A stretch of DNA of 9,141 nt, taken from an uncultured Clostridium sp. (GTDB lineage: Bacteria > Bacillota > Clostridia > Clostridiales > Clostridiaceae). Every line of letters begins with the position of its first letter. Positions within the stretch are counted from its first letter, which is position 1. A program made the translations under genes and the position numbers. The stretch is taken from contig NZ_CALEVF010000308.1 of the NCBI RefSeq assembly GCF_937920395.1, forward strand, positions 1 to 9,141, given 5' to 3'. The notes beneath the pieces are model-generated. The model ran no database searches, was not told where the DNA came from, and saw nothing but the letters and a program-made list of their open reading frames with translations. Positions 1-6,835 of this stretch are shown piece after piece.

Positions 1-103
1 AAGTTATTGTAGCAACGTTTTCTTGCTTTCCTAAAATCATTTCTGTTGATTTTAACATTTCTTCGGAAAACTTACCGTGGGTTCCAAGTATTATAGCTAT
101 CAT
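1..103 (-). CDS. PTS mannose-family EIIA component, N-terminal 34 residues (runs off the window)
   Basis: This is the beginning of a cytoplasmic EIIA domain of a mannose/fructose/sorbose-family phosphotransferase system, which passes phosphate from HPr to EIIB during sugar uptake. The ATG at 103 is preceded by GGAGGG (111-116) with 7-nt spacing. The translation starts MIAIILGTHGKFSEEML and continues to KQENVAT. The short hydrophobic first strand followed by GTHG is the family signature, with His9 as the expected phosphorylated histidine; E. coli ManX has the same GTHG segment near its start. Only 34 residues lie in the window; the usual domain is about 130-140 residues. It follows GH1 on the same strand after 65 nt holding a long palindrome, so co-transcription with GH1 is likely but not shown. 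The transported sugar cannot be told from this fragment. Confidence 0.88.
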   Translation of the reverse strand, partial: MIAIILGTHGKFSEEMLKSTEMILGKQENVATIT

Positions 104-126
104 CAATTAGCCCTCCAATTCAAGTA

Positions 127-166
127 TTTAGTAATTAAGGCAGGTATACCAGCCTTGACTACTAAA
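127..166. repeat. 40-bp imperfect palindrome centred on GGTATACC between GH1 and the PTS gene
   Basis: Bases 127-146 pair with 147-166 at 17 of 20 positions around a GGTATACC core (143-150). The mismatched pairs are 134/159, 136/157 and 142/151. In minus-strand RNA it would fold into a long hairpin with a UAUA loop, starting 3 nt after the GH1 stop codon. No U-run follows the 3' arm, so a classical intrinsic terminator is unlikely. An mRNA processing or stability hairpin that sets GH1 versus PTS expression, or a protein-binding operator, fits better. The palindrome itself is seen directly; its role is inference. Confidence 0.7.
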
Positions 167-168
167 GA

Positions 169-1509
169 TTAAACTTCTAAACTACGATCTTTAATAAAAT
201 TTTTATACCAAATTGCACTATCTTTCATAATTCTTTCTTGCGTATTATAATCTACGTACACTATTCCAAAACGTTTTGAATACCCATATGTCCATTCAAA
301 ATTATCCATGAGAGACCATAAATAATAACCTTTTAGGTTTCCTCCATCCTTAATGAATTTTTGCATAACTTCAAGATGTGCCTTAATAAAATTTATTCTC
401 TCTATATCATGTACCTTATTATCTTCTGTAACTACATCATCATAAGCAGCACCATTTTCAGTAATATAAAGTGGCAATCTTGTATATTCTCCTTTTATTC
501 TTGAGAGTAAGTCATACAATGACTCTGGGCTATTCTCCCATCCCATTGCAGTTTTTTCTTTTTCGCCCTCTACTCCTGTAAATTTCAGCTGTGAATGTTC
601 ATCATATTCCACAATAGTTCTAGTGTAATAATTTATGCCTAGGAAATCCATATCAGTAGATATAATATCTAAATCTCCATCAACAATGAAATCTAGTGCT
701 CCAACCTCTTTCTCGTATAATTGAACCATGTCTTTTGGATAATTCCCCTTAAGCAATGGATCTAAAAACCATCTATTAGTATATCCATCACTAATTTTTT
801 CAGCTATTACATCTTTCTGCTTATTTGACACTGCATATGTTGGTGATAAATTCAAAGTTATTCCTATACTACTGTTTTCAAATTTAAACTTTCTAAAAGT
901 TCTTACTACAATACCATGAGATAATAATAAATGGTGAGCTACTATTAATGCTTTTTTTAAGTCTTTATTTCCTGGTGCATGTGTTCCTAAATAGTTTCCA
1001 AGTATAGATGCACAAAAGGGCTCATTATGTGTTATCCACATAGATACATCTTGTCCAAACTCCTCAAATACTTTTGTACAATAATCCTTAAACCAATATA
1101 TGCAATCTCTATTTTCCCAGCCTCCTAAATCCTGAGCCCATTGGGGTAAATCCCAATGATATAGTGTAATTGCTGGAGTAATTTTTTTATCTTTTAATTT
1201 CTTAATTAAATTTTTATAAAATTTTATTCCCTCTGGATTAACCTTATCCTTACATGGAAATATTCTAGACCATGAAATAGAAAACCTATATGAATCCACT
1301 CCTATATTTTCTAAAATTTCCACATCTTCTTTAGTCCTATGGTAATGATCACAAGCGATATCCCCTGTATGACCCATAAAAATATTATCCTTATTTTTTG
1401 AAAACGTATCCCAAATTGACGGCATTCTTCCGCCTTCATCAACTGCTCCCTCTATTTGGTATGATGCTGTAGCTGTTCCAAATATAAAATCATCTTTGAA
1501 TTTGTTCAT
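169..1509 (-). CDS. GH1 family beta-glycosidase (beta-glucosidase / beta-mannosidase type)
   Basis: A cytoplasmic retaining glycoside hydrolase of family 1, 446 residues, the full usual length. The acid/base glutamate is E163 in the THNEP motif and the nucleophile is E351 in YITENG. The N-terminal FIFGTATASYQIEG and the C-terminal WSLMDNFEW segments are typical. At the aglycone-discriminating region the protein has E405-W406 and F414, where 6-phospho-glycosidases such as LacG have Ser-Trp and Tyr (K412 is retained). It therefore probably acts on unphosphorylated sugars. Beta-glucosides, cellobiose-type ends or beta-mannosides are all possible; sequence alone does not decide. The start ATG is preceded by AGGGGGT with about 6-7 nt spacing. 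No predicted signal peptide is seen. It sits downstream of the AraC regulator and upstream of a PTS gene on the same strand. GH1 enzymes occur in glucomannan loci, where they finish off glucosyl ends. Confidence 0.93.
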   Translation of the reverse strand: MNKFKDDFIFGTATASYQIEGAVDEGGRMPSIWDTFSKNKDNIFMGHTGDIACDHYHRTKEDVEILENIGVDSYRFSISWSRIFPCKDKVNPEGIKFYKNLIKKLKDKKITPAITLYHWDLPQWAQDLGGWENRDCIYWFKDYCTKVFEEFGQDVSMWITHNEPFCASILGNYLGTHAPGNKDLKKALIVAHHLLLSHGIVVRTFRKFKFENSSIGITLNLSPTYAVSNKQKDVIAEKISDGYTNRWFLDPLLKGNYPKDMVQLYEKEVGALDFIVDGDLDIISTDMDFLGINYYTRTIVEYDEHSQLKFTGVEGEKEKTAMGWENSPESLYDLLSRIKGEYTRLPLYITENGAAYDDVVTEDNKVHDIERINFIKAHLEVMQKFIKDGGNLKGYYLWSLMDNFEWTYGYSKRFGIVYVDYNTQERIMKDSAIWYKNFIKDRSLEV

Positions 1510-1710
1510 TTTAATACCCCCTATGCTACCATTTGTTATTTTGATATTATTTTACCATACTATCACATCTGTAGTTTCTTTAATTTATAAAAAGTCAATA
1601 ATCTACTACAAAAGTATTACAACCATTAATTAAGTTATTCATAACCTTTTGTACCTATAGTTCATATATATTATCAATGGTGAATTGGTATATACCTATT
1701 CAATAATAAC
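1510..1710. other. Intergenic region between the AraC-family gene and GH1
   Basis: This 201-bp AT-rich stretch must hold any dedicated GH1 promoter and any terminator of the regulator gene, both reading on the minus strand. A TTGACT -35-like box occurs at 1593-1598 (minus) but has no convincing -10 at 16-18 nt. No sigma-54 -24/-12 element of the kind common upstream of mannose-family PTS operons is seen. The clearest structure is the palindrome at 1681-1702, listed separately. No small gene with a ribosome-binding site is apparent. Confidence 0.5.
1681..1702. repeat. 22-bp palindrome with GGTATATACC core, candidate operator
   Basis: A near-perfect palindrome with core GGTATATACC (1687-1696), flanked by single mismatched bases (T1686/T1697) and then TGAAT/ATTCA arms. 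It lies 9 nt downstream of the AraC-family stop codon and about 170 nt upstream of GH1. Its core and the single mismatched pair beside it resemble the larger palindrome at 127-166. It has no U-run, so a terminator role is unlikely. The function is unknown; an operator for GH1-PTS control is inference. Confidence 0.45.
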
Positions 1711-2538
1711 TTACTTAATATTTTTAACAGACCCTCTAAACTCTGAAGGTGAAATAAATACATATTTTTTAAATATAGCGCAAAAATAGCTACAATCCTT
1801 ATATCCCACTGATTCACCTATGTCCTTAACAGATATATTTCCATTTATAAGCAATTTTTTAGATTCTTGGATTCTTCTTTTTGCAATATACTCAAAAGGA
1901 CGCATATACAATCGTTTTTTAAATACCTTACATAAATGTTGAGGAGTGATATGTACAAATTTTGCAAGATTTTCAAGGGAAATCTCCTCTGAAAAATGTA
2001 TATTAATATAATTTATAGTAGGCTCTATTATTGACGTATCCTGAGTACGATTTAAGTCTGTTTCATTACTTGAAGTCCGAAATAATTCAATTAAAAGTCC
2101 ATATAATAGATATGATGAAATAAATCCTTTTAAAGAATCATTTCCTTTTTGTGTACTTAATATATTATCATATATATTTTTAATGTTGCTATTACTTTTA
2201 AAGTTACCTATACAAGATCTTGAAAAACCAAGTTTGCTTAACGTATTTTGTATATTTTCGCCAGTAAAAAGTAACCAATCCGTCGACCAATATTCTGTAG
2301 TCTTGTAATATTCATGAGTTTCCTGTGGTTTCAAATAAAAATAAGTTCCTTCTGTTATCTCATATTCCTGTTGATTAGTTTTAAGAATTCCTTTTCCTTT
2401 TATGCAAAATATAATTTGACAAAGATTATAGCCTTCATTTCTTACAATATGGCATTGATCTGCTTGTGATCCTATTCCACAAACTACAAATGGCAAACCA
2501 TTTTCTTGTTTAACTATTGGATAAATTAATGTACTCAT
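1711..2538 (-). CDS. AraC/XylS-family transcriptional regulator with N-terminal cupin-like sensor
   Basis: A cytoplasmic DNA-binding regulator of 275 residues, normal for the family. Residues about 15-95 form the sugar-sensing cupin-like domain, with an IIFCIKGKGIL strand and a LKPQETHEYY segment. Residues about 175-270 hold the paired helix-turn-helix DNA-binding domain: the first HTH around SLENLAKFVHITPQHLCKVF (187-206) and the second around SVKDIGESVGYKDCSYFCAI, followed by the conserved PSEFR near 264-268. The start is supported by AAAGGA six nt before the ATG at 2538. It is transcribed divergently from the dehydrogenase gene through a shared promoter region and lies upstream of GH1 on the same strand. 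By position it is the best candidate local regulator of GH1/PTS and perhaps of itself. Its effector is unknown; a plant beta-glycan oligosaccharide is a guess from context. Confidence 0.92.
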   Translation of the reverse strand: MSTLIYPIVKQENGLPFVVCGIGSQADQCHIVRNEGYNLCQIIFCIKGKGILKTNQQEYEITEGTYFYLKPQETHEYYKTTEYWSTDWLLFTGENIQNTLSKLGFSRSCIGNFKSNSNIKNIYDNILSTQKGNDSLKGFISSYLLYGLLIELFRTSSNETDLNRTQDTSIIEPTINYINIHFSEEISLENLAKFVHITPQHLCKVFKKRLYMRPFEYIAKRRIQESKKLLINGNISVKDIGESVGYKDCSYFCAIFKKYVFISPSEFRGSVKNIK

Positions 2539-2565
2539 ATGTTTTCCTTTCTATGTTAATATTCT

Positions 2566-2594
2566 TATATATGATAATATCATATTATTGACAA
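2566..2594 (-). promoter_or_regulatory. Candidate sigma-A promoter of the AraC-family gene
   Basis: On the minus strand, TTGTCA (2594-2589) is followed after 17 nt by TATATA (2571-2566), giving a start roughly 20 nt upstream of the ribosome-binding site. The -35 overlaps the -35 of the divergent promoter. The palindrome at 2569-2585 lies in the spacer and touches the -10, suggesting autoregulation. The region is AT-rich, so chance matches are possible. Confidence 0.5.
2569..2585. promoter_or_regulatory. 17-bp perfect palindrome, candidate operator in the divergent promoter region
   Basis: ATATGATA and TATCATAT are perfect inverted repeats around a single A at 2577. The site lies between the -10 and -35 of the regulator's candidate promoter and ends 2 nt before the -35 of the plus-strand promoter, so a bound protein could affect both. 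AraC proteins usually bind direct repeats, so another regulator is also possible. The symmetry is seen; the role is inference. Confidence 0.45.
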
Positions 2595-2616
2595 CTCAAC
2601 AATAGGCGTATAGTAT
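2588..2616 (+). promoter_or_regulatory. Sigma-A promoter of the short-chain dehydrogenase gene
   Basis: A perfect -35 TTGACA (2588-2593), a 17-nt spacer and a -10 TAGTAT (2611-2616) predict a start near 2623. That gives a leader of about 48 nt, ending in AAAGGAA at 2656-2662, 8 nt before the ATG at 2671. This is the best promoter match in the window. Confidence 0.65.
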
Positions 2617-2670
2617 TAAGCCATAATATAATTCAAATATTTATATACCTAATCGAAAGGAAGTAATAAT

Positions 2671-3414
2671 ATGGTTAATGTAAAAGGTAAATGGGCACTT
2701 ATTACAGGTGCAAACAGAGGAATAGGTTACCAAATAGCTATTTTCATGGCAAAGCAAGGATGCAATCTTATTTTACATAGTAGAAATTTAGAACATACAA
2801 AAATTGTAGAAAGTGAAGTAAAAGCTTTTGGTGTTAATGCATATTGTGTGCAAGCAGAACTTTCTAACAACCAAGAAGTAATTGCCATGCTAGATGAAAT
2901 AGATGCTAATCAAACAGTTGTAGATATTGTTTTTAATAATGCAGCCGTACAAATTGCCTATAGAACAGATTATTTTAAAACTCCAATAGAAGATTTTGAT
3001 ATAAGTTTTCGAATCAACTTTATAGCAGCTATAACAATTTGTTATCGTTTAATTCCAAAAATGATTAAGCGAGGTTTTGGACGTGTCATCAATACAACAA
3101 GTGGAATTATTAATGAGCCTGAGCAGGCAGGATATTCAGCAAGTAAAGCGGCACTTGATAAATTCACGAAGGATTTAGGTTCTAAGCTTGAAGGTACTGA
3201 TGTTATGATTAATTTAACAGATCCAGGTTGGTGTAGAACAGATTTAGGTGGTAAGCATGCACCAAATGCAGTAGAAAGCTGTATTCCAGGAATAGTAGTT
3301 GGTGCGTTTGTAGATGATAAAAAAAATGGGCGATTTTTAAATGCACAGTATTTTACTGGTATGTCTTTAGACTCTGCAGTTATAAAAGCAGAAACTATTA
3401 ACAGTAATTATTAA
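2671..3414 (+). CDS. Short-chain dehydrogenase/reductase (SDR), substrate unknown
   Basis: A cytoplasmic NAD(P)-dependent oxidoreductase of the classical SDR type, 247 residues, normal length. The cofactor-binding TGANRGIG is at residues 12-19, NNAA at 89-92 and the active-site YSASK at 155-159 (Tyr155, Lys159). Ser144 in NTTSG is the likely third catalytic residue, and PGWCRTDLGG at 185-194 follows it as in related reductases. The basic residue R16 in the glycine loop and S37-R38 after the second strand hint at NADP(H) preference, but this is not certain. It is the only plus-strand gene in the window, with its own promoter, and is divergent from the AraC-family gene. No sugar-specific feature is visible, so a link to mannan breakdown is unproven. 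Carbonyl, sugar or detoxifying reduction are all possible. Confidence 0.9.
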   Translation: MVNVKGKWALITGANRGIGYQIAIFMAKQGCNLILHSRNLEHTKIVESEVKAFGVNAYCVQAELSNNQEVIAMLDEIDANQTVVDIVFNNAAVQIAYRTDYFKTPIEDFDISFRINFIAAITICYRLIPKMIKRGFGRVINTTSGIINEPEQAGYSASKAALDKFTKDLGSKLEGTDVMINLTDPGWCRTDLGGKHAPNAVESCIPGIVVGAFVDDKKNGRFLNAQYFTGMSLDSAVIKAETINSNY

Positions 3415-3485
3415 GATGTAGTAATTCAGTTTAATTTCTTAATAAAATAAATTTCTTAAAATAAATGTTTTTGATAAATATTTTA

Positions 3486-3529
3486 ATTACAATGGATTGA
3501 ATAGATTAATGTATTCAATTCATTGTAAT
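3486..3529. terminator. Long hairpin between convergent genes, probable bidirectional terminator
   Basis: Arms 3486-3503 and 3512-3529 are 18-bp inverted repeats with one G-T type mismatch, enclosing the 8-nt loop GATTAATG. It lies between the dehydrogenase stop (3414) and the CE2-type gene stop (3612), which converge here. Both flanks are AT-rich but lack an unbroken U-run, so efficiency is uncertain. The rest of 3415-3611 is low-complexity AT-rich sequence with two copies of AATTTCTTAA (3433, 3450) and no gene. Confidence 0.65.
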
Positions 3530-3611
3530 ATATATTATTATCTACCATATAGTATAAACCGATTATCATAGCAGTAAAAGATATTATATAAATAAAATTT
3601 TCTCAATAGTT

Positions 3612-4652
3612 TTACCACTTTATAGTCTCACGAATAAAATCAGCTAAATGTTTACCCATTATCTCATGTGTCTTTAAACTAGGATGTCCATTAATACCAT
3701 AACCATCACGTTCTACCTGATGCTCAAATTCCAGAAAATATAACCACTTATCACTAATATTATTTTCCTTATTTAGTTTATTAACCACATCATTTTTTAT
3801 ATAATCCCTAGTTACCGCAAGCGCCTTTCCATCTATTACAGGACCTATAGCGCAAATTATCTTTGCTTTGTTATAATTTTTGTGGATCTTATTTACTAAA
3901 TTAATATACGCTAATGTAAATTCCTCTCTGTCTGGAATAAAATCAGCACTAAAATCATTAGTTCCAAGATTTATGGCTACAACTTGAGGAATAAAGCTTT
4001 CAAACTGCCATATGTCATATGTGTCTGGCAGAATACGTGAATATATCGGCGAAAGTATATTCAATTTATTTCCATCATAACTTCTTATCAGTCCAAATCC
4101 TGAACGTGCAACAATTGTATATTCCGACTTAAGATATCTTGCAGCTATAGATCCATAAGATAAATATGAGTTATCATATTTAGGACTATATTCTATATCT
4201 CTATTAAAAGCTTCATTCCCAAATCCACAGCTTATAGAGTCTCCAATAATTTCTATTTTTCTTTTTAATGGTGCATCCGGTGGCAGTATCCATCCTTTAT
4301 CAAAATCAAATCCTAAAAACTGAGCGGTTCCTAAATAATACTCTGTGCGCACTACAATGCTTACTTCATGTTAACCTAAAATTAGATCTGATGCGAGTAA
4401 AAATATTTTTTCTTCCCCATCACTTAATTTCAAAGAATTAATGACAACTTTTCCATCTATAATTATAAGAAAATAATTATCACCAAAGGATCTAAGTTTT
4501 GCAGAAACACTCCTCCCATAAAACTTTGCATACATGGTACTTGCAGACCATGCAAATTTAGGTCCGGAAGCATCACTATAATCAAATCTGCCTATATATC
4601 TTACGCCCGCTTTATCACTACATTTTGATTCATATGTTATAAACTCACTCAT
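3612..4652 (-). pseudogene. CE2-type acetylesterase (SGNH fold), interrupted by an in-frame TAA
   Basis: Read through one stop, this is a 346-residue carbohydrate acetylesterase of family CE2: an N-terminal beta-sandwich (about 1-105) followed by an SGNH catalytic domain. Catalytic Ser139 lies in IIGDSISCGFGNE, the oxyanion Asn232 in NLGTNDF, and His323 in GHPS. CE2 enzymes often use a Ser-His dyad. The family removes O-acetyl groups from sugars, and in beta-mannan loci it deacetylates mannooligosaccharides in the cytoplasm. The TAA at 4371-4373 is codon 94 and in the same frame: LLASDLILG, stop, then HEVSIVVRTEYYLG. Related proteins appear to have Glu there (GEHEV), so GAA to TAA is likely. 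The stop falls inside the beta-sandwich, before the whole catalytic domain, so the product should be inactive; the GTG at 4352 has no good ribosome-binding site. The start at 4652 has a GGGGGAG site overlapping the space after the upstream esterase stop (4666). Confidence 0.85.
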
Positions 4653-4665
4653 TTTCTCCCCCCTA

Positions 4666-5751
4666 CTATAGCACTACTCCAATCATAGCTAATCTAAAAT
4701 TAGTACCACGGCTACTATTTATAACTTTAAGCTCAAAATTATGTTCTATGTTTTCTAAATCATCTCCTATATAGAAGACTCTATACCATCCATCATTTCC
4801 ACACCACTCAGGACAATACCACTTTATTTGCACCCACTTCCCATCATCTAAAAGGTACTCAAAATCTGCTGAAAGCTTGCCAAAATCAAACCCAAGTACA
4901 AGACCGCGTCCATTAAATAAAAATGATAATTCTGACCCGCTAACAGAAGTATCAAGTACTTGGTCCATCCATTGAATGGTTGTTCATCTTCTAGTTGTCC
5001 AAGGGCCTTTCAACTTCACTTTTGATAAAGGAAGCAAATAAGATTTTTCCCAGTTTTTTGCATTATAAGGTTTTGGAATTATATATTCTACATCATTCAT
5101 TTCAAAATTAGCCTTAGTAACTAATTCTTTCTCTAAAAATTTAATTATACTTTGCCCGTATGCATAACTCCCACGAAGGTCTGGATGAAGTCCATCTGGA
5201 ACCCATTCTTCCATCCTTATGAGCCCCCGCATTACTTCATCTAATGCATAAAGACCCATCCATACAGAACTTATATCATAATGTTTTGCTAAAATTTCAA
5301 AATCTTTAATTGTGGATGGGACCTTACTATTAATCATTTCATCATACATTTCCATGCAAAATGTGTATGATAAAACTAAATCACTCTTTCCCTTTACTAA
5401 TAACTTTCTTAAAAGTCCTTCCCTAGTTCTCATAGTTTTCTCTCTAGGCAAATCATTATCATTTACAGCAAATTCAACAAAAATCAGGTCACAATTTCTT
5501 TCTATTATATCTCTTTTCGCTCTAAATACAGCTAGTTCACTTCCCGTACCACCAATTGCTGCATTCTCAACAATTATTTTAACATTTGGAAACTTATCCA
5601 TAAACCATGATGTTACAGGTTCAGGCCATCTATTTCTACCTCTTGAATCAGTAATTGATCCACCTATAAATCCTATAGTCAACTTTCCTCTCTTAATAGC
5701 TTCAAGGGTTCTATTAAGAACCCTACGATACTTAAACACCTCTAATTCCAT
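4666..5751 (-). pseudogene. Two-domain SGNH acetylesterase, CE17-like (mannan 2-O-acetylesterase type), with in-frame TGA
   Basis: About 361 codons, built as an SGNH esterase domain (about 1-235) and a C-terminal beta-sandwich that may be a CBM35-like module (about 260-360). From the ATG at 5751, Ser32 is in FIGGSIT, Asn97 in FAVNDND, and Asp186-His189 in PDGLHPD. This layout and its pairing with a CE2 gene match the Roseburia mannan locus, where the CE17 partner removes 2-O-acetyl groups from mannose. The TGA at 4984-4986 (codon 256) splits the gene in frame, GPWTTRR, stop, then TTIQWMDQVLD, in the linker between domains. A free catalytic domain could still be made; the ATG at 4968 lacks a ribosome-binding site. 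I choose ATG 5751 over 5760 because AAAAGAG is about 7 nt before it but abuts the upstream ATG. The CE17 assignment is by architecture and context, not by a search. Confidence 0.78.
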
Positions 5752-5812
5752 TATAAACATCTCTTTTCACTAAAATATTATTTATAGTAGTACATAGCGT
5801 AATTTTTAATAT

Positions 5813-6742
5813 TTACTTGGACTCATAAAAATCTTTTATTATTTTTTCTGCTGGTTTCCCATAAACTCCATAACTATTATCCTCTTTAGCCTTATTCTCG
5901 TCATATAATCTTGACTGCCAATCCCATAATCCAAAACCCTTTATCCACGAAATATCCTTAGTTTTTTCAAACATAACTTTATAATAACTTTCTTGTTCTA
6001 TTATACTCGCTGCGCCTTGAAGCTCCCAATCATTTGGAATCAACGACGAACCAACTCTACTTGGGCAACCAGCTTCTATAAAGAAGAATGGCTTATTGTA
6101 TTTTTCAACTACCTTTTGTATACGATTTAACTGACTATCCCAATCATTAATAGGATAATATCCACTTGAGGATATAACATCAATAGCGTCCCACCATTTA
6201 ACTTGATCCTCTTGATATTTATCAGTATTATAAGTAATTAGTCCACTATAAACTTCTTTTACATATGAAACTAGTGATCTAAATTCTTGTTCTCTCTTTT
6301 GTGCCTGCACCATTTCACAACCGACTACAAACATAAAACAACCAGTCTTCTGAGCAATATTTGCATAATGAATTATAAACTTATCATAACTTTTAAACCA
6401 ATCGCTCCATTTAGGTTCACAAGGTACATCTATATCAAAGAAATTTATGTGAGCTCTCCAAGTACCATCCTTACAATTTACAGTTGGTTTTAATATAACC
6501 TTTATCCCCATCTTATGAAATTTATTTATTACCATTATTAGCTCTTCGTCACTAACCGTATATTCACCCTCATAATCAATAAAGGTAGATTGTGCTTTAT
6601 TTTGAATTCCCGCTGGTGCAATTACTACTGAATTTACTCCAGTTCGTTTCACAAGTAGATTTAAAGAGTTTAAGGCCTCTTCTCTAAGATAATCCCCTCT
6701 ATGATTAAATGCTCCCCAGGTAAACCCTTTTATGTATTCCAT
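5813..6742 (-). CDS. GH113 beta-1,4-mannanase / mannooligosaccharide hydrolase
   Basis: A 309-residue single-domain glycoside hydrolase of family 113, a retaining clan GH-A (beta/alpha)8 barrel. The start MEYIKGFTWGAF is typical. The acid/base glutamate is E143 in VVGCEM and the nucleophile E223 in FFIEAGCPS. Their 80-residue spacing matches the characterised Alicyclobacillus enzyme (E151/E231). WWDAIDVISSSGYYP (183-197) and GLWDW (271-275) are conserved substrate-site segments. No signal peptide is visible, so it acts in the cytoplasm on imported mannooligosaccharides, trimming them for the phosphorylases. The AAGGAG site is about 7 nt before the ATG. It lies just below a terminator-like hairpin in the operon, so its expression may be set by read-through or by the candidate promoter at 6807-6835. 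Unlike its two downstream esterases and the GH130 upstream, it is intact. Confidence 0.92.
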   Translation of the reverse strand: MEYIKGFTWGAFNHRGDYLREEALNSLNLLVKRTGVNSVVIAPAGIQNKAQSTFIDYEGEYTVSDEELIMVINKFHKMGIKVILKPTVNCKDGTWRAHINFFDIDVPCEPKWSDWFKSYDKFIIHYANIAQKTGCFMFVVGCEMVQAQKREQEFRSLVSYVKEVYSGLITYNTDKYQEDQVKWWDAIDVISSSGYYPINDWDSQLNRIQKVVEKYNKPFFFIEAGCPSRVGSSLIPNDWELQGAASIIEQESYYKVMFEKTKDISWIKGFGLWDWQSRLYDENKAKEDNSYGVYGKPAEKIIKDFYESK

Positions 6743-6764
6743 AATATTGCTCCTTTTTATTTAT

Positions 6765-6806
6765 AAAAAAATCCTTAAATCTCAAGTTAACACGATTTAA
6801 GGATTT
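6765..6806 (-). terminator. Intrinsic terminator-like hairpin inside the mannan operon
   Basis: Arms 6769-6781 and 6794-6806 are perfect 13-bp inverted repeats with a 12-nt loop. On the minus strand the 3' arm runs into a seven-base U-run (6765-6771). The hairpin lies 29 nt after the second GH130 stop and ends just 22 nt before the GH113 start. The stem is AT-rich, so it may terminate only partly and act as an attenuator of downstream genes. Confidence 0.75.
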
Positions 6807-6835
6807 ATTATATAATTATTATATAGTGAAGTAAA
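6807..6835 (-). promoter_or_regulatory. Candidate promoter overlapping the terminator upstream of GH113
   Basis: On the minus strand, TTTACT (6835-6830) is followed after exactly 17 nt by a perfect TATAAT (6812-6807), putting a start near 6800. Such a transcript would begin inside the 5' arm of the hairpin at 6769-6806 and so could not form the full terminator. The -35 matches only 4 of 6 positions and the region is AT-rich, so chance is possible. Confidence 0.4.

Noticed and set aside
267..278. CAAAACGTTTTG perfect palindrome resembling a CcpA cre site
   Set aside because: The outer TG/CA positions of the cre consensus are wrong and the bases encode the conserved KRFG of GH1, so coding constraint explains it.
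1399..1412. TGAAAACGTATCCC, a partial cre match inside GH1
   Set aside because: It misses two consensus positions and encodes the conserved WDTFSK segment; a roadblock role near the gene start is conceivable but not supportable.
1570..1598. TTGACT-based promoter for GH1
   Set aside because: No acceptable -10 lies 16-18 nt downstream on the minus strand.
3433..3467. Tandem-like AATTTCTTAA repeats after the dehydrogenase gene
   Set aside because: Only two short copies in very AT-rich sequence; consistent with low complexity and not with a CRISPR array or mobile element.
5312..5773. Open plus-strand frame of 153 codons
   Set aside because: It lies antisense to the conserved SGNH esterase and has no recognisable protein features.
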